From: Arthrobacter sp. SLBN-83
GTDB lineage: Bacteria > Actinomycetota > Actinomycetes > Actinomycetales > Micrococcaceae
DNA length: 64,000 nucleotides
Assembly (NCBI RefSeq): GCF_006715285.1
Contig: NZ_VFMX01000001.1
Location: 2,480,001-2,544,000, forward strand
Direction: 5' to 3'
The position numbers and the translations under genes are program-made. Each line of letters opens with the position of its first letter. Within the stretch, counting starts at the first letter, position 1. The notes under the pieces were generated by a model. That model did no database searches. It was not told the DNA's origin and saw only the letters and a program-made list of their open reading frames with translations. This document shows positions 42,831 through 51,337 of this stretch, in pieces.

Positions 42831-42857
42831 CTAGCTTTCTTGAAGAAAGTCAGCTAG
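42831..42857 (+). promoter_or_regulatory. Palindromic operator before the HxlR gene
   Basis: CTAGCTTTCTTGAAGAAAG followed by TCAGCTAG: TTCTT-G-AAGAA is a perfect odd palindrome framed by CTAGC and GCTAG. It ends 10 bp before the ATG, so it overlaps the likely promoter and suits an HxlR dimer. Confidence 0.65.
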
Positions 42858-42867
42858 CTTTTCCTGT

Positions 42868-43374
42868 ATGCCTCTTCGATCCGACTGGTCCCAACGCAAC
42901 TGCAGCATGGCCCGCGGCCTGGACATCCTGGGCGACCCCTGGAGCATCCTGGTACTGCGCGAGGTCTTCTTTGGCAACGGCCGCTTCGACGCCATGAAGG
43001 ACCGGCTGGAGGTGGCGGACTCCGTCCTCACCAAACGCCTGGCTGGCCTGGTTGAGTCCGGGCTGCTGGAGAAAAAGGCATATGACGACGGCGGCCGCAC
43101 CCGCCGGGAGTACGTCCTCACTCCCATGGGGGAGGATGCGCTCCCGGTCCTGAACGCGGTGACCATCTGGGCCGAGAAGCACCTGCCGGCGCCCTCGGAC
43201 AAGGCGCACCTTTACGTCATCCATGCCGGTTGCGGGAAGTCCACCACGTCGGCGGACACCTGCACGGAATGCGGTGAAAGGCTGACCGCGGCGAACACCA
43301 GCTGGCACAGCCGGGCCAGGTCGGAGCAGCCCATCCCGTTGTCCACCGCGTCCGGGAACGGATCAGCCGCATGA
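42868..43374 (+). CDS. HxlR-family transcriptional regulator
   Basis: A 168-residue winged-helix regulator. The conserved beginning NCSMARGLDILGDPWSILVL is followed by GRFDAMKDRLEVADSVLTKR and the wing YDDGGRTRREYVLTPMGEDA. A C-terminal part after residue 110 has Cys residues (HAGCGKSTTSADTCTECGER), possibly a metal or redox site not present in minimal HxlR proteins. It overlaps the MFS gene by 4 nt (ATGA), so both are one operon under the palindrome. Confidence 0.9.
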   Translation: MPLRSDWSQRNCSMARGLDILGDPWSILVLREVFFGNGRFDAMKDRLEVADSVLTKRLAGLVESGLLEKKAYDDGGRTRREYVLTPMGEDALPVLNAVTIWAEKHLPAPSDKAHLYVIHAGCGKSTTSADTCTECGERLTAANTSWHSRARSEQPIPLSTASGNGSAA

Positions 43375-44729
43375 GCACCCTGCCTGAAGAGGCCGCCAAA
43401 GTTTCCGCGGACTCTGTTGCCCTCCCCTCGTCGCCGCGGAAGCGCAGGCGCCTGCACCCAGCGTGGGCGGTGGCCGCCGTCGCGTTCCTGGCCCTCGTTG
43501 GGGCAGCCGGATTCCGGGCCGCCCCGGGTGTCCTCATGGTCCCGCTCCAGCAGGAGTTCGGCTGGTCCACCACCGTGTTGTCAGCGGCCGTGAGCATCAA
43601 CCTGGTGCTATTCGGCCTGACCGCCCCGTTCGCCGCCGCCCTGATGGAACGGTTCGGGGTCAGGGCCGTCACTGCAACTGCACTTGCCCTCATCGGCATG
43701 GGCAGCGCCCTGACCGTGCTGGTGAACCAGTCCTGGCAGATCCTGCTGACGTGGGGGCTGCTGATCGGGCTGGGAACCGGTTCCATGGCCCTGGTTTTCG
43801 CCGCCACCATCGCCAACACGTGGTTCACCAAAAGCCGCGGACTGGTGATCGGCATCCTCACTGCAGGCAGCGCCGCAGGACAGCTGGTCTTCCTGCCCTT
43901 CATCGCCATGCTCGCGCAGGACCCCGGCTGGCGGCAGGCCTCCCTGCTGATCGCCGCCGGTGCCCTGGCCGTGGTCCCGCTGGTGTTGAAGTTCCTCAAG
44001 AACTCGCCTGCCGACGTCGGGGTGCTGCCGTACGGCGCTGCGCCGGTGGACGTCGAGGCTGAAGAGGCCGCACCGGTCCAGGACAGCGGACCCCGTACCA
44101 ACGCCGCCGTCCGCGCGCTGCAGGTGCTGCGGCGGGCCAGCAAGGTCAGGACCTTCTGGGCCCTCGCGGCGGGGTTTGCCATCTGCGGCGCCACCACCAA
44201 CGGCCTGATCGGCACCCATTTCATTCCCTCCGCCCACGACCACGGCATGCCGGAAACCACTGCCGCTGGGCTGCTTGCCGTCGTCGGGATCTTCGACATC
44301 ATCGGAACCATCGCCTCGGGCTGGCTGACCGACCGCTTCAACCCCCGCATCCTGCTGGCCGTCTACTACCAATTCCGCGGCATCGGCCTGCTGGTGCTCC
44401 CGCTGCTGCTCAACGCCGAGGTGCAGCCCAGCATGATCGTATTCGTGGTGATCTACGGCCTGGACTGGGTGGCCACCGTCCCGCCCACGGCCGCCATCTG
44501 CCGCGAGACGTTCGGCGCTGACGGCAGCGTGGTCTTTGGATGGGTCTTCGCCGCCCACCAGCTCGGGGCTGCCGCGGCCGCCATCGCTGCCGGCGCCCTC
44601 CGCGACGCCACCGGGCACTACACCTACGCGTGGCTGGGAGCGGCGGCCATGTGCACCATCGCCGCGGGCATCAGCGCCACCATCCGCCGGCATAAAGGCT
44701 CAAAGGAAGCGGAGCCGGCAGCGGCCTGA
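43371..44729 (+). CDS. MFS transporter (monocarboxylate/oxalate-formate-like)
   Basis: A 452-residue transporter with about 35 extra N-terminal residues before helix 1. GVLMVPLQQEFGWSTTVLSA is the helix 1-2 region common to the MCT/OFA branch, and GMGSALTVLVNQSWQILL with GLGTGSMALVFAATIANTWF continue it. A central loop (about 205-250) separates the two halves, and GTIASGWLTDRFNPRILLAV is the second-half motif. The substrate is probably an organic anion. It is co-expressed with the HxlR regulator. Confidence 0.85.
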   Translation: MSTLPEEAAKVSADSVALPSSPRKRRRLHPAWAVAAVAFLALVGAAGFRAAPGVLMVPLQQEFGWSTTVLSAAVSINLVLFGLTAPFAAALMERFGVRAVTATALALIGMGSALTVLVNQSWQILLTWGLLIGLGTGSMALVFAATIANTWFTKSRGLVIGILTAGSAAGQLVFLPFIAMLAQDPGWRQASLLIAAGALAVVPLVLKFLKNSPADVGVLPYGAAPVDVEAEEAAPVQDSGPRTNAAVRALQVLRRASKVRTFWALAAGFAICGATTNGLIGTHFIPSAHDHGMPETTAAGLLAVVGIFDIIGTIASGWLTDRFNPRILLAVYYQFRGIGLLVLPLLLNAEVQPSMIVFVVIYGLDWVATVPPTAAICRETFGADGSVVFGWVFAAHQLGAAAAAIAAGALRDATGHYTYAWLGAAAMCTIAAGISATIRRHKGSKEAEPAAA

Positions 44730-44764
44730 ACAGCGCGGGCACCAGCCGCCGCTAGGCTGGTCGA

Positions 44765-45535
44765 ATGGAATCCACCGTGCCCGTCCCCGCCCGTCCCGTT
44801 GCCCTGGTCACCGGAGTGGGGCGCCTGGCCGCGATCGGCGCCGGCATCGCCCGGCAGCTGGCTGCGGATGGCTGGGACCTGGTTCTGTCCTACTGGGCCG
44901 ACTACGACGCCCGCATGCCTTGGGGGAGCGAACCGGAGGACGTGGTCCGGCTTACCGCGGAGCTTGAAGCCATCGGCGCCAAGGTCTCCGTCCTGTCGGC
45001 CGATCTTCAGGACCCGGGCGTGCCGGACCGGCTGGTTGCCGAGGCCGCGCAGCTGGCCGGACCGCTGCAGGGCCTGGTGCTCAGCCACGCGGAGTCGGTG
45101 GATTCGGGCGTGCTGGACACCACCATCGAATCCTTTGACCGGCACTTCGCGGTGAACACCCGCGCCAGCTGGCAGTTGATTGCCGCCTTCGCTCGCCAGG
45201 CAACGGACGACGGCGGCGCGATCGTTGCGCTGACCAGCGACCACACGGCGTTCAACCTTCCGTACGGCGCTTCGAAGGGGGCGCTGGACAGGATCGTGAT
45301 TGCCGCCGCCCGCGAACTGGGCCCGCAAGGGATTTCCGCGAACGTGCTGAACCCGGGCCCGGTGGATACGGGGTGGATGACCCCGGAGATTCGGGAGGAG
45401 CTCACCGCGCAGCAGCCTACCGGCCGCCTGGGCACCCCGGCCGACGTCGCCGGAACCGTGGCCTTCCTGCTCTCGCCGGCAGGTCGCTGGGTATCCGGCC
45501 AGCTGATCAAGGCAGACGGCGGCTTCTCGGCCTGA
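44765..45535 (+). CDS. SDR family oxidoreductase
   Basis: A 256-residue classical short-chain dehydrogenase. The NAD(P) site is ALVTGVGRLAAIGAGIARQL, slightly atypical (GVGRLAAIG in place of TGxxxGIG). The active site YGASKGALDRIV carries the Tyr and Lys, with Ser or Thr supplied by ALTSDHTAFNL. LSPAGRWVSGQLIKADGGFS is the classical C-terminal end. The substrate is unknown; genes on either side do not decide it. Confidence 0.85.
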   Translation: MESTVPVPARPVALVTGVGRLAAIGAGIARQLAADGWDLVLSYWADYDARMPWGSEPEDVVRLTAELEAIGAKVSVLSADLQDPGVPDRLVAEAAQLAGPLQGLVLSHAESVDSGVLDTTIESFDRHFAVNTRASWQLIAAFARQATDDGGAIVALTSDHTAFNLPYGASKGALDRIVIAAARELGPQGISANVLNPGPVDTGWMTPEIREELTAQQPTGRLGTPADVAGTVAFLLSPAGRWVSGQLIKADGGFSA

Positions 45536-45553
45536 CCAGCCGGGCCCCCGCGC

Positions 45554-46759
45554 TTACTGGAAAGCGCCCAGGCCGGTGATGTGCCTGCCTAGGATCAGGG
45601 TGTGGACTTCGTCGGTGCCCTCATAGGTCCGCACGGACTCCAGGTTGGCAGCGTGCCGCAGCGGTGAGTAGTCCGTTGTGATGCCGTTGCCGCCCAGGAT
45701 GGACCTGGCCTCCCGCGCCACGGCAATGGCCTCGCGCACGTTGTTGAGCTTGCCCAGCGAAATCTGCTCCGGCCGAATGGTCCCCGCATCCTTGAGTCGC
45801 CCGAGGTGAAGGGCCAGCAGCGTGCCCTTCTGGATCTCCACCAGCATGTTCACCAGCTTCTCCTGCGTGAGTTGGTAACCGGCCAGCGGCTTGCCGAACT
45901 GCAGCCGGTCCTGCGAGTACGCCAGGGCCGCCTCATAGCAATCGCGGGCCGCGCCCATGGCGCCCCAGGCAATGCCGTACCGGGCCTCGTTCAGGCAGGT
46001 GAACGGGCCGCGCAGCCCCCGCGCCCCCGGCAACAGGGCCTCGGGACCCAGCCGGACGTCGTCGAACACCACGTCGCACTGGATGGACGCGCGCATGGAC
46101 AGCTTCTGCGTGATAGGTGTGGCGGTCACGCCGGGGGTTCCGGCCGGCACCAGGAAGCCGTGGACGCCGTCGTCCGTCATGGCCCACACCACCATTACGC
46201 CGGCCACCGACGCCAGGCCGATCCAGCGCTTCGCCCCGTTCAGCACCCAGCCGGCGTGGTCCCCGGTGCCGTCGCGCTGGGCGAAGGTGGCCATGGAAGC
46301 AGGGTCCGAACCCGCAGTGGGCTCGGTCAGGGCAAAGCAGCCAATGACTTCGCCCGCTGCCATCCGCGGCAGCCACTCCTGTTTCTGCTCCTCCGAGCCC
46401 CAGGTGTGGATGGCGGTCATGGCCAGGGAGCCCTGGACGGATACGAACGTGCGGATCCCGGAGTCGCCGGCTTCCAGCTCCATCGCGGCGAGGCCGTAGT
46501 CGACGGCGGATCGGCCGGGGCAGCCGTAGCCCTCCAGGTGCATGCCCAGAACGCCCAGCTCGCCCAGCTCCGGCGCCAGATCGAGGGGAAAGACGGCGTC
46601 CTCATACCAGCGGGCGATGTCCGGCTTGATGCGCTGGTTGGTGAAGTCCCGGACCTTTTGCCGCAGTTCCAGTTCCCCCGCTGACAGCAGGGAATCAAGG
46701 TCCAGGATGTCTGACAGACCGGCGGCCATGGCTTCAGCTGTCATTTCTTCGCGTGTCAT
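45554..46759 (-). CDS. Acyl-CoA dehydrogenase, glutaryl-CoA dehydrogenase-like
   Basis: A 401-residue FAD flavoprotein. After a 30-residue N-terminal tail come VFPLDLAPELGELGVLGMHL, CFALTEPTAGSDPASM with the FAD-binding loop, KRWIGLASVAGVMVVWA, YGIAWGAMGAARDCYEAA and QLTQEKLVNMLVEIQKG. The base is the Glu in RTYEGTDEVHTLILGRHITG, in the position used by glutaryl-CoA and related dehydrogenases. It oxidises acyl-CoA to 2-enoyl-CoA. It is the last gene of a four-gene minus-strand operon, 11 nt after the permease, suggesting that a transported or ligated compound is fed into acyl-CoA oxidation. Confidence 0.9.
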   Translation of the reverse strand: MTREEMTAEAMAAGLSDILDLDSLLSAGELELRQKVRDFTNQRIKPDIARWYEDAVFPLDLAPELGELGVLGMHLEGYGCPGRSAVDYGLAAMELEAGDSGIRTFVSVQGSLAMTAIHTWGSEEQKQEWLPRMAAGEVIGCFALTEPTAGSDPASMATFAQRDGTGDHAGWVLNGAKRWIGLASVAGVMVVWAMTDDGVHGFLVPAGTPGVTATPITQKLSMRASIQCDVVFDDVRLGPEALLPGARGLRGPFTCLNEARYGIAWGAMGAARDCYEAALAYSQDRLQFGKPLAGYQLTQEKLVNMLVEIQKGTLLALHLGRLKDAGTIRPEQISLGKLNNVREAIAVAREARSILGGNGITTDYSPLRHAANLESVRTYEGTDEVHTLILGRHITGLGAFQ

Positions 46760-46770
46760 GTGTTCACCCG

Positions 46771-48264
46771 TCACTTCTTGATCAGGAAGTAGCCGCGGGT
46801 GGCGGGCAGGAACCGGCAAACGGCAGCCAGCACCACGCCGAGGGCCAGCAGCACCACACCGCTCACAAACGCCCCGCCGACGCCGAAGATCTGCGTATCG
46901 CCGTACGCCGGGTCCCACATCTGCACAGCGGAGACAAAGAACGCGGCGGTCAGCAGCAGCGCGCCCACCAGGGGGAGGATCCCGCGGAACCAGAGGTTGC
47001 GGGCGGATTCCCGAAGTGTTCCGCGGAAGTACCAGAAGCAGGCGAAGCCGGTCAGGGCGTAGTAGAAGGCGATGAACAGGCTGATGGCACTGATGGAGTC
47101 TGCCAGCAGGTTTTCGCTCAGGAAGCTCATGGCGACGTAGTAGGCTGCCGCGGCCCCGCCCATCACCTTCGTGGAAAACCCGGGAGTCTGGTTGCGCGGG
47201 TGCACCTCTCCGAACCTGGCCGGCAGGGCGCCGTGGACCCCCATGGACAGGGTGCCGCGGGCGGTGGGCAGGATGGTGGTCTGGGTGGAGGACAGGACAG
47301 AGGCCAGGACCGCGATGACGATCAGCCAGCCCCACGGCCCCAGCACCACGTCCTTCATGGCCAGGAACACGTCGTCCTTGTTTGCCTCGTTGCCCAGCCC
47401 GATTCCCTCGGAGCCCACCGTGGCGTACATCATCACCAGGAGCGCCACGGAAACGTAGATGGCCACCAGGACGAAGGCCGAGATCACGGCGCCGCGGCCG
47501 GGGGTCTTGGACGGGTCCTCGGTTTCCTCGTTCACCGCCAGGCAGGTGTCCCAGCCCCAGTAGATGAACAGGGCCAGCAGGGCTCCGTGCACCACGGCGC
47601 CGGGGTCGGTAAAGGCACCCACCGGGTTGAACCACTCAAAGTCGAAGGCCTGGCCCTCCGGGGCACCCCCAACAATCCGCACCACGATGGCCAGCGCGAA
47701 GACGCCCAGCGCGATGTACTGGACGTACGTGAGCACACGCTGGACGTGTTCGCCCAGCCGGATCCCGCGGTAGTTCACCAGGGTCATCAGCACAATGAAC
47801 AGCAGGCCCGTCCCGGTGACCAGAACCTTGTTCTGCGCCAGCGACCCGTCGCCTACCAGCAGCCACAGGTACTGCCCGGCCACCTGCGCCAGGTTGGCCA
47901 GGACCACGATTCCGGCGAGCGCCACGCCCCACCCGCCCAGCCAGCCTGCCCACGGGCCGAAGGCCTGGCGGGACCAGGTGAACGTTGTGCCGCAGTCCGG
48001 GATGGCGCTGTTGAGTTCACGGAAGGCATAGGCGATGAACAGGACCGGGATGAAGCCCAGCAGGAGGATCAGGGGAGTGTAGTTGCCGTTGACCGCAACG
48101 ATCAGGCCCAGTGTGGCGGCCAGGGAGTACACCGGCGCGGTGGAGGCCAGCCCCAGCATCACCGAGTCGCCCAGGTCCAGGATCCCGGCCCGCAGCCCCT
48201 TGGCCGGCACTGGGGTGCCCGGACCTCCTCCGGAGGCGCCCGTCGTCGTCATGTCCGTACTCAT
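46771..48264 (-). CDS. APC-family amino acid/polyamine permease
   Basis: A 497-residue APC superfamily transporter with about twelve helices. LGDSVMLGLASTAPVYSLAA is the helix 1 region, FRELNSAIPDCGTTFTWSRQ and GWGWDTCLAVNEETEDPSKT-type blocks place it with GabP/PotE-like permeases; SVLSSTQTTILPTARGTLSM is also characteristic. Substrate is an amino acid or amine. It overlaps the ATP-grasp gene by 4 nt (ATGA). Confidence 0.88.
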   Translation of the reverse strand: MSTDMTTTGASGGGPGTPVPAKGLRAGILDLGDSVMLGLASTAPVYSLAATLGLIVAVNGNYTPLILLLGFIPVLFIAYAFRELNSAIPDCGTTFTWSRQAFGPWAGWLGGWGVALAGIVVLANLAQVAGQYLWLLVGDGSLAQNKVLVTGTGLLFIVLMTLVNYRGIRLGEHVQRVLTYVQYIALGVFALAIVVRIVGGAPEGQAFDFEWFNPVGAFTDPGAVVHGALLALFIYWGWDTCLAVNEETEDPSKTPGRGAVISAFVLVAIYVSVALLVMMYATVGSEGIGLGNEANKDDVFLAMKDVVLGPWGWLIVIAVLASVLSSTQTTILPTARGTLSMGVHGALPARFGEVHPRNQTPGFSTKVMGGAAAAYYVAMSFLSENLLADSISAISLFIAFYYALTGFACFWYFRGTLRESARNLWFRGILPLVGALLLTAAFFVSAVQMWDPAYGDTQIFGVGGAFVSGVVLLALGVVLAAVCRFLPATRGYFLIKK

Positions 48265-49472
48265 AGGGTGATACCTGCCTTGGTGGAGTCGGCAACCGCT
48301 GACAGCGGCGCCGGGGCGTCAATCGTGTTGGGGACAAAGCGGCAGAAGTAGTCCGTGACCGGCCCGTCGGATTCGCGGATGCCGCAGCCCACGGACTCGC
48401 CGTCAACCACCCAGAGCCCCAGGACGGGACGGTTTCCGTCGAAGTCCGGCAGCGGGTGGTACTGCTGGTAGCACCAGCCTTCGCGGCCGTACCCGCCGGG
48501 CTGTTCCATGTTGATGCCGTCCGCGTGGATGCGGATGTTGTCGCCTTCACGGCCGTGCAGCGGCTTGCCGACCCATTCCTTCAACGGTCCGGGATCGGTG
48601 AGGTAGGCCGGCAGCAGGTTGGGGTGGTTGGGGTAAAGGTGCCAGAGTGCGGCCAGCAGGGCCTTGTTGGAGAGCAGCATCTTCCAGGCCGGTTCCACCC
48701 AGCGCGGGTTGTGGGCACGCTCCAGCAGCCGCGGGCCGAACTCCTCCTTCATCATCAGCTCCCAGGGGTAGAGCTTGAAGATGGTGCTGATCAGAAAGTT
48801 GTCCAGGTCCACGAAGCGGTTCAGGTTGGGGTCCCAGCCGATATCGGACATGTTGATGCCGATGGTGGTCCATCCGGCCTGGCTGGCAACGTCGCGCATG
48901 TACGCGGCGGTCATCCAGTCCTCGCCGGACTCCTCCACCTCCGAGTGGGCCACGTGCAAGGTGCTCATTCCCGTCCGGTACTGGAATTTCTTCCACTGCC
49001 GGATCAGTGCCTCGTGGATGCCGTTCCACTGGTCCTTCTCCGGATGGACGTCCTGCAGCCAGAACCACTGGGCCACGGCGGCCTCGATGAGCCCGGTGGG
49101 GGTGTCGGCGTTGTACTCCAGCATTTTGGCCGGGCCGCCCTGACCGTCATAGATGAAGTCGAACCTGCCGTAGACGTCCACGTCGCCGGCCTGCAGGGAT
49201 TCCGCCGCCAGTTCCAGGGCCTGCGGACCGATGCCGATGCTGCCCATGGCGCCGGTGGCCAGGAATTTGGCGGCCTCAAGGCACATCCGGTGCATGTCCT
49301 CGGCCACCACTTCCAGGGTCTCCACCTCGTCCATGGTGAATTCGTAGTACGCCGACTCGTTCCAGTACTCAATGCGGCGTCCGTCATCCATCATGGTGGT
49401 GGAGAAGACCAGGCCCTGCTCTTCGATCTTTTGCTTCCACCCCGGCCGGGGCTCAGACAACATTCTTTTCAT
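48261..49472 (-). CDS. Glutathionylspermidine-synthase-like ATP-grasp ligase (YgiC/YjfC type)
   Basis: A 403-residue protein of the GSP_synth family, the C-terminal half of E. coli glutathionylspermidine synthase/amidase. Family markers are YGRFDFIYDGQGGPAKMLEY, NADTPTGLIEAAVAQWFWLQ, KLYPWELMMKEEFGPRLLE, NKALLAALWHLYPNHPNLLP and WVGKPLHGREGDNI. It lacks the amidase domain. The family couples an amine to a peptide carboxylate with ATP; stand-alone YgiC-type members have no firmly assigned product. It sits 3 nt after a YgiB-like gene and overlaps the permease, so all three are translated as one unit. Confidence 0.92.
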   Translation of the reverse strand: MKRMLSEPRPGWKQKIEEQGLVFSTTMMDDGRRIEYWNESAYYEFTMDEVETLEVVAEDMHRMCLEAAKFLATGAMGSIGIGPQALELAAESLQAGDVDVYGRFDFIYDGQGGPAKMLEYNADTPTGLIEAAVAQWFWLQDVHPEKDQWNGIHEALIRQWKKFQYRTGMSTLHVAHSEVEESGEDWMTAAYMRDVASQAGWTTIGINMSDIGWDPNLNRFVDLDNFLISTIFKLYPWELMMKEEFGPRLLERAHNPRWVEPAWKMLLSNKALLAALWHLYPNHPNLLPAYLTDPGPLKEWVGKPLHGREGDNIRIHADGINMEQPGGYGREGWCYQQYHPLPDFDGNRPVLGLWVVDGESVGCGIRESDGPVTDYFCRFVPNTIDAPAPLSAVADSTKAGITL

Positions 49473-49475
49473 CCG

Positions 49476-50099
49476 TCAGCCCCCCGAAACCTTTCCGCCG
49501 CCGCCGCTGGAACCGCTCTTGGCGATTGACCCAAAACCGCCGCGGCTCACCGTGCCGCCCTTGCTGCTGTAACCCGTGGAAGCCTTGGCCCCGCTGGGAA
49601 CAGTCCGTGTGTAGTTGGGTGCGGTGGACCGGTTCTGGCCGATCGAGGGGACGCTGGCTCCGCGGGAGTAGAAGTACCAGGCGTAGATGCCGCCGCCGCG
49701 GCCAGCGGAGCTGTCGCAGTTCCTGTCTTCAACGCGCTCGCCGGTTTCATCGTTGAAGCACACCTGGGCATACTCGGGATCGTCCTCGTTGCTGGCCACC
49801 ACGGCCGTAATGGTGCCCGCCAGGAGGGCGGTCACGCCCAGGCCCACCACCACCGCGCGGCGCTGGGAGCGCTTCTTTCGCGCCGCGCCATCGTTGAGCT
49901 GCTTTTCCCGCTCGCGCGCGAACGGGTCCACTGGAGTAACGGGTTGGTTGAGGAGCTCGGGACGCAGCTCAGGCTTGGGCACCTGCCAGGGCGGGGGTTT
50001 GGCGCTGCTGCCCGGACCACTGCTGCCCCCGGCGCTGTCCGCCCCATTCGGGGGCCCGTCCTCCGGTTCCCCTTGTGGGTTTTTCTGGTTCGAATCCAC
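49476..50099 (-). CDS. YgiB-like (DUF1190) membrane protein
   Basis: A 207-residue protein starting at GTG 50099 with GAGGGGG 5 nt upstream. A Pro/Gly-rich cytoplasmic N-terminus (about 1-65) leads to a basic patch and one hydrophobic helix (VVVGLGVTALLAGTITAVVA, about 85-104), then an exported domain with Cys pair YAQVCFNDETG and VEDRNCDSSA, and a C-terminal Ser/Gly-rich tail (SRGGFGSIAKSGSSGGGG) as in YgiB. In E. coli ygiB is also directly linked to ygiC. Function is unknown. Confidence 0.72.
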   Translation of the reverse strand: MDSNQKNPQGEPEDGPPNGADSAGGSSGPGSSAKPPPWQVPKPELRPELLNQPVTPVDPFAREREKQLNDGAARKKRSQRRAVVVGLGVTALLAGTITAVVASNEDDPEYAQVCFNDETGERVEDRNCDSSAGRGGGIYAWYFYSRGASVPSIGQNRSTAPNYTRTVPSGAKASTGYSSKGGTVSRGGFGSIAKSGSSGGGGKVSGG

Positions 50100-50277
50100 G
50101 GCGTCCCCCTCAGTTGTCCGCACGATTTGGGCGCAGCACTGCCCCCCAATGCAAGTCTCGAATCAGCGTAGTCCCTGCCGGTGCCGCCTGCGAGTAGGAA
50201 CGCAGTGCGGCAGCAGGGGAGAACTGCCCATGGCCGGCAGTCGGGGACGGCGTCCCGGGGAACCCTAGACTGATGCC

Positions 50278-50931
50278 ATGGAATCAGGTTCTGTCCTTGC
50301 CGTCTGCCGTGTCCACCAGCTCCTGGGGGACCAGGGCAGCATCGGCGTCACCGCCATCGACAAGCGCCCGACCAATGGCCCGGTCAAGGTCCACAAGCTC
50401 GGCCTGCGCGGGGACATCCAGGCCAACCGGGCACACCACGGCGGGGAGGACCAGGCCGTCTACGCCTACTCCCAGGCCGACGCCGATTACTGGGCCGGCG
50501 CTCTGGGCCGGGAACTGCCGCCGGGCAGCTTCGGTGAGAACCTGAGGGTGTCCGGCATCGAAGCCACCCATGCGGTGATCGGGGAGCGCTGGAAGGTGGG
50601 GTCCGGCGTCGAACTCGAAGTCACCTCCCCGCGCACCCCCTGCGCTACGTTCCAGCGCCGGATGAAGGAACCGCAGTGGGTCAAGCGGTTCACGGACGAG
50701 GGGCGGGTGGGGACGTACCTGCGCGTCATCCGCACCGGCAGCATCCGGGCCGGCGACACCATCGAGCGGACCTTCGTGCCGCGCCACGGCATCACCATCG
50801 GCAGGTGGTTCAGTGAACCGGACGCAGAGGCCATCGAGGCCCTCCGCGGCGCAGAGGCCGACGGCGAGATCAGGCTCCAGGACGAATACCACGCCAGGTT
50901 TGAGGTACTGCTGCGGCGGCTGGGGCAGTAG
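50278..50931 (+). CDS. MOSC domain protein (YiiM-like)
   Basis: A 217-residue molybdenum-cofactor sulfurase C-terminal (MOSC) protein. It shows VTAIDKRPTNGPVKV, GDIQANRAHHGGEDQAVYAY and PPGSFGENLRVSGI, with the conserved Cys in SPRTPCATFQRRM likely to bind the Mo ligand. YiiM-type proteins reduce N-hydroxylated compounds using Moco. Its own promoter would lie in the 178-bp divergent gap. Molybdoenzyme nar genes lie 8 kb away but are not linked. Confidence 0.92.
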   Translation: MESGSVLAVCRVHQLLGDQGSIGVTAIDKRPTNGPVKVHKLGLRGDIQANRAHHGGEDQAVYAYSQADADYWAGALGRELPPGSFGENLRVSGIEATHAVIGERWKVGSGVELEVTSPRTPCATFQRRMKEPQWVKRFTDEGRVGTYLRVIRTGSIRAGDTIERTFVPRHGITIGRWFSEPDAEAIEALRGAEADGEIRLQDEYHARFEVLLRRLGQ

Positions 50932-51025
50932 TACCCCTTGCCCTGGCGGCACCTAGGAGACACCGTGTGCGCAAGCTCACCGCCGCCGTCGCCCGTTCGA
51001 TTAACGCCGCGGCGCCTGCGTGCCC

Positions 51026-51337
51026 TACACTTGAAACATCCCCCACTCCGGAAATCCCTTATTCCTGCCCAATTTTTGAGGCAGGACTGGCAAGTGTTGG
51101 GGCCCGCGCAAGCGATGCGGGCATTTTCATAGGGAGAGCCGGCTAAAGAGAAACGCTGTACAGACTGCTGGGATAGCAGCCAAGAGATGCAGCGCGAAGT
51201 CCTGCCATGGGATTGCGAAAGCGCCGGACTTCTGTGACCGGCCGGTCAACGTTTGCCCGGCACCATCGGCACGTGTACTGCGGCTCCGCTCACCTTGGGT
51301 AGTGCCGCCTGGCCCCCTATGGATGAGGAATCTCCCT
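51026..51337 (+). promoter_or_regulatory. Long structured leader of the DEAD-box helicase gene
   Basis: A TACACT element (51026-51031) is a plausible -10 box, giving a leader of about 300 nt. Two hairpins follow: CCTGCC-N10-GGCAGG (51064-51085) and GCCCGC-N9-GCGGGC (51102-51122), the latter followed by ATTTTC like an attenuator. A 16-codon ORF (51187-51237) and a GAGGAA SD (51325-51330) are also present. Long leaders are usual for cold-inducible helicase genes. The interval from 50932 to 51025 holds nothing else. Confidence 0.55.

Noticed and set aside
46753..48351. 532-codon plus-strand open frame opposite the APC permease
   Set aside because: The opposite strand encodes a full APC transporter; the plus-strand product is Gln/His/Gly-rich and has no domain.
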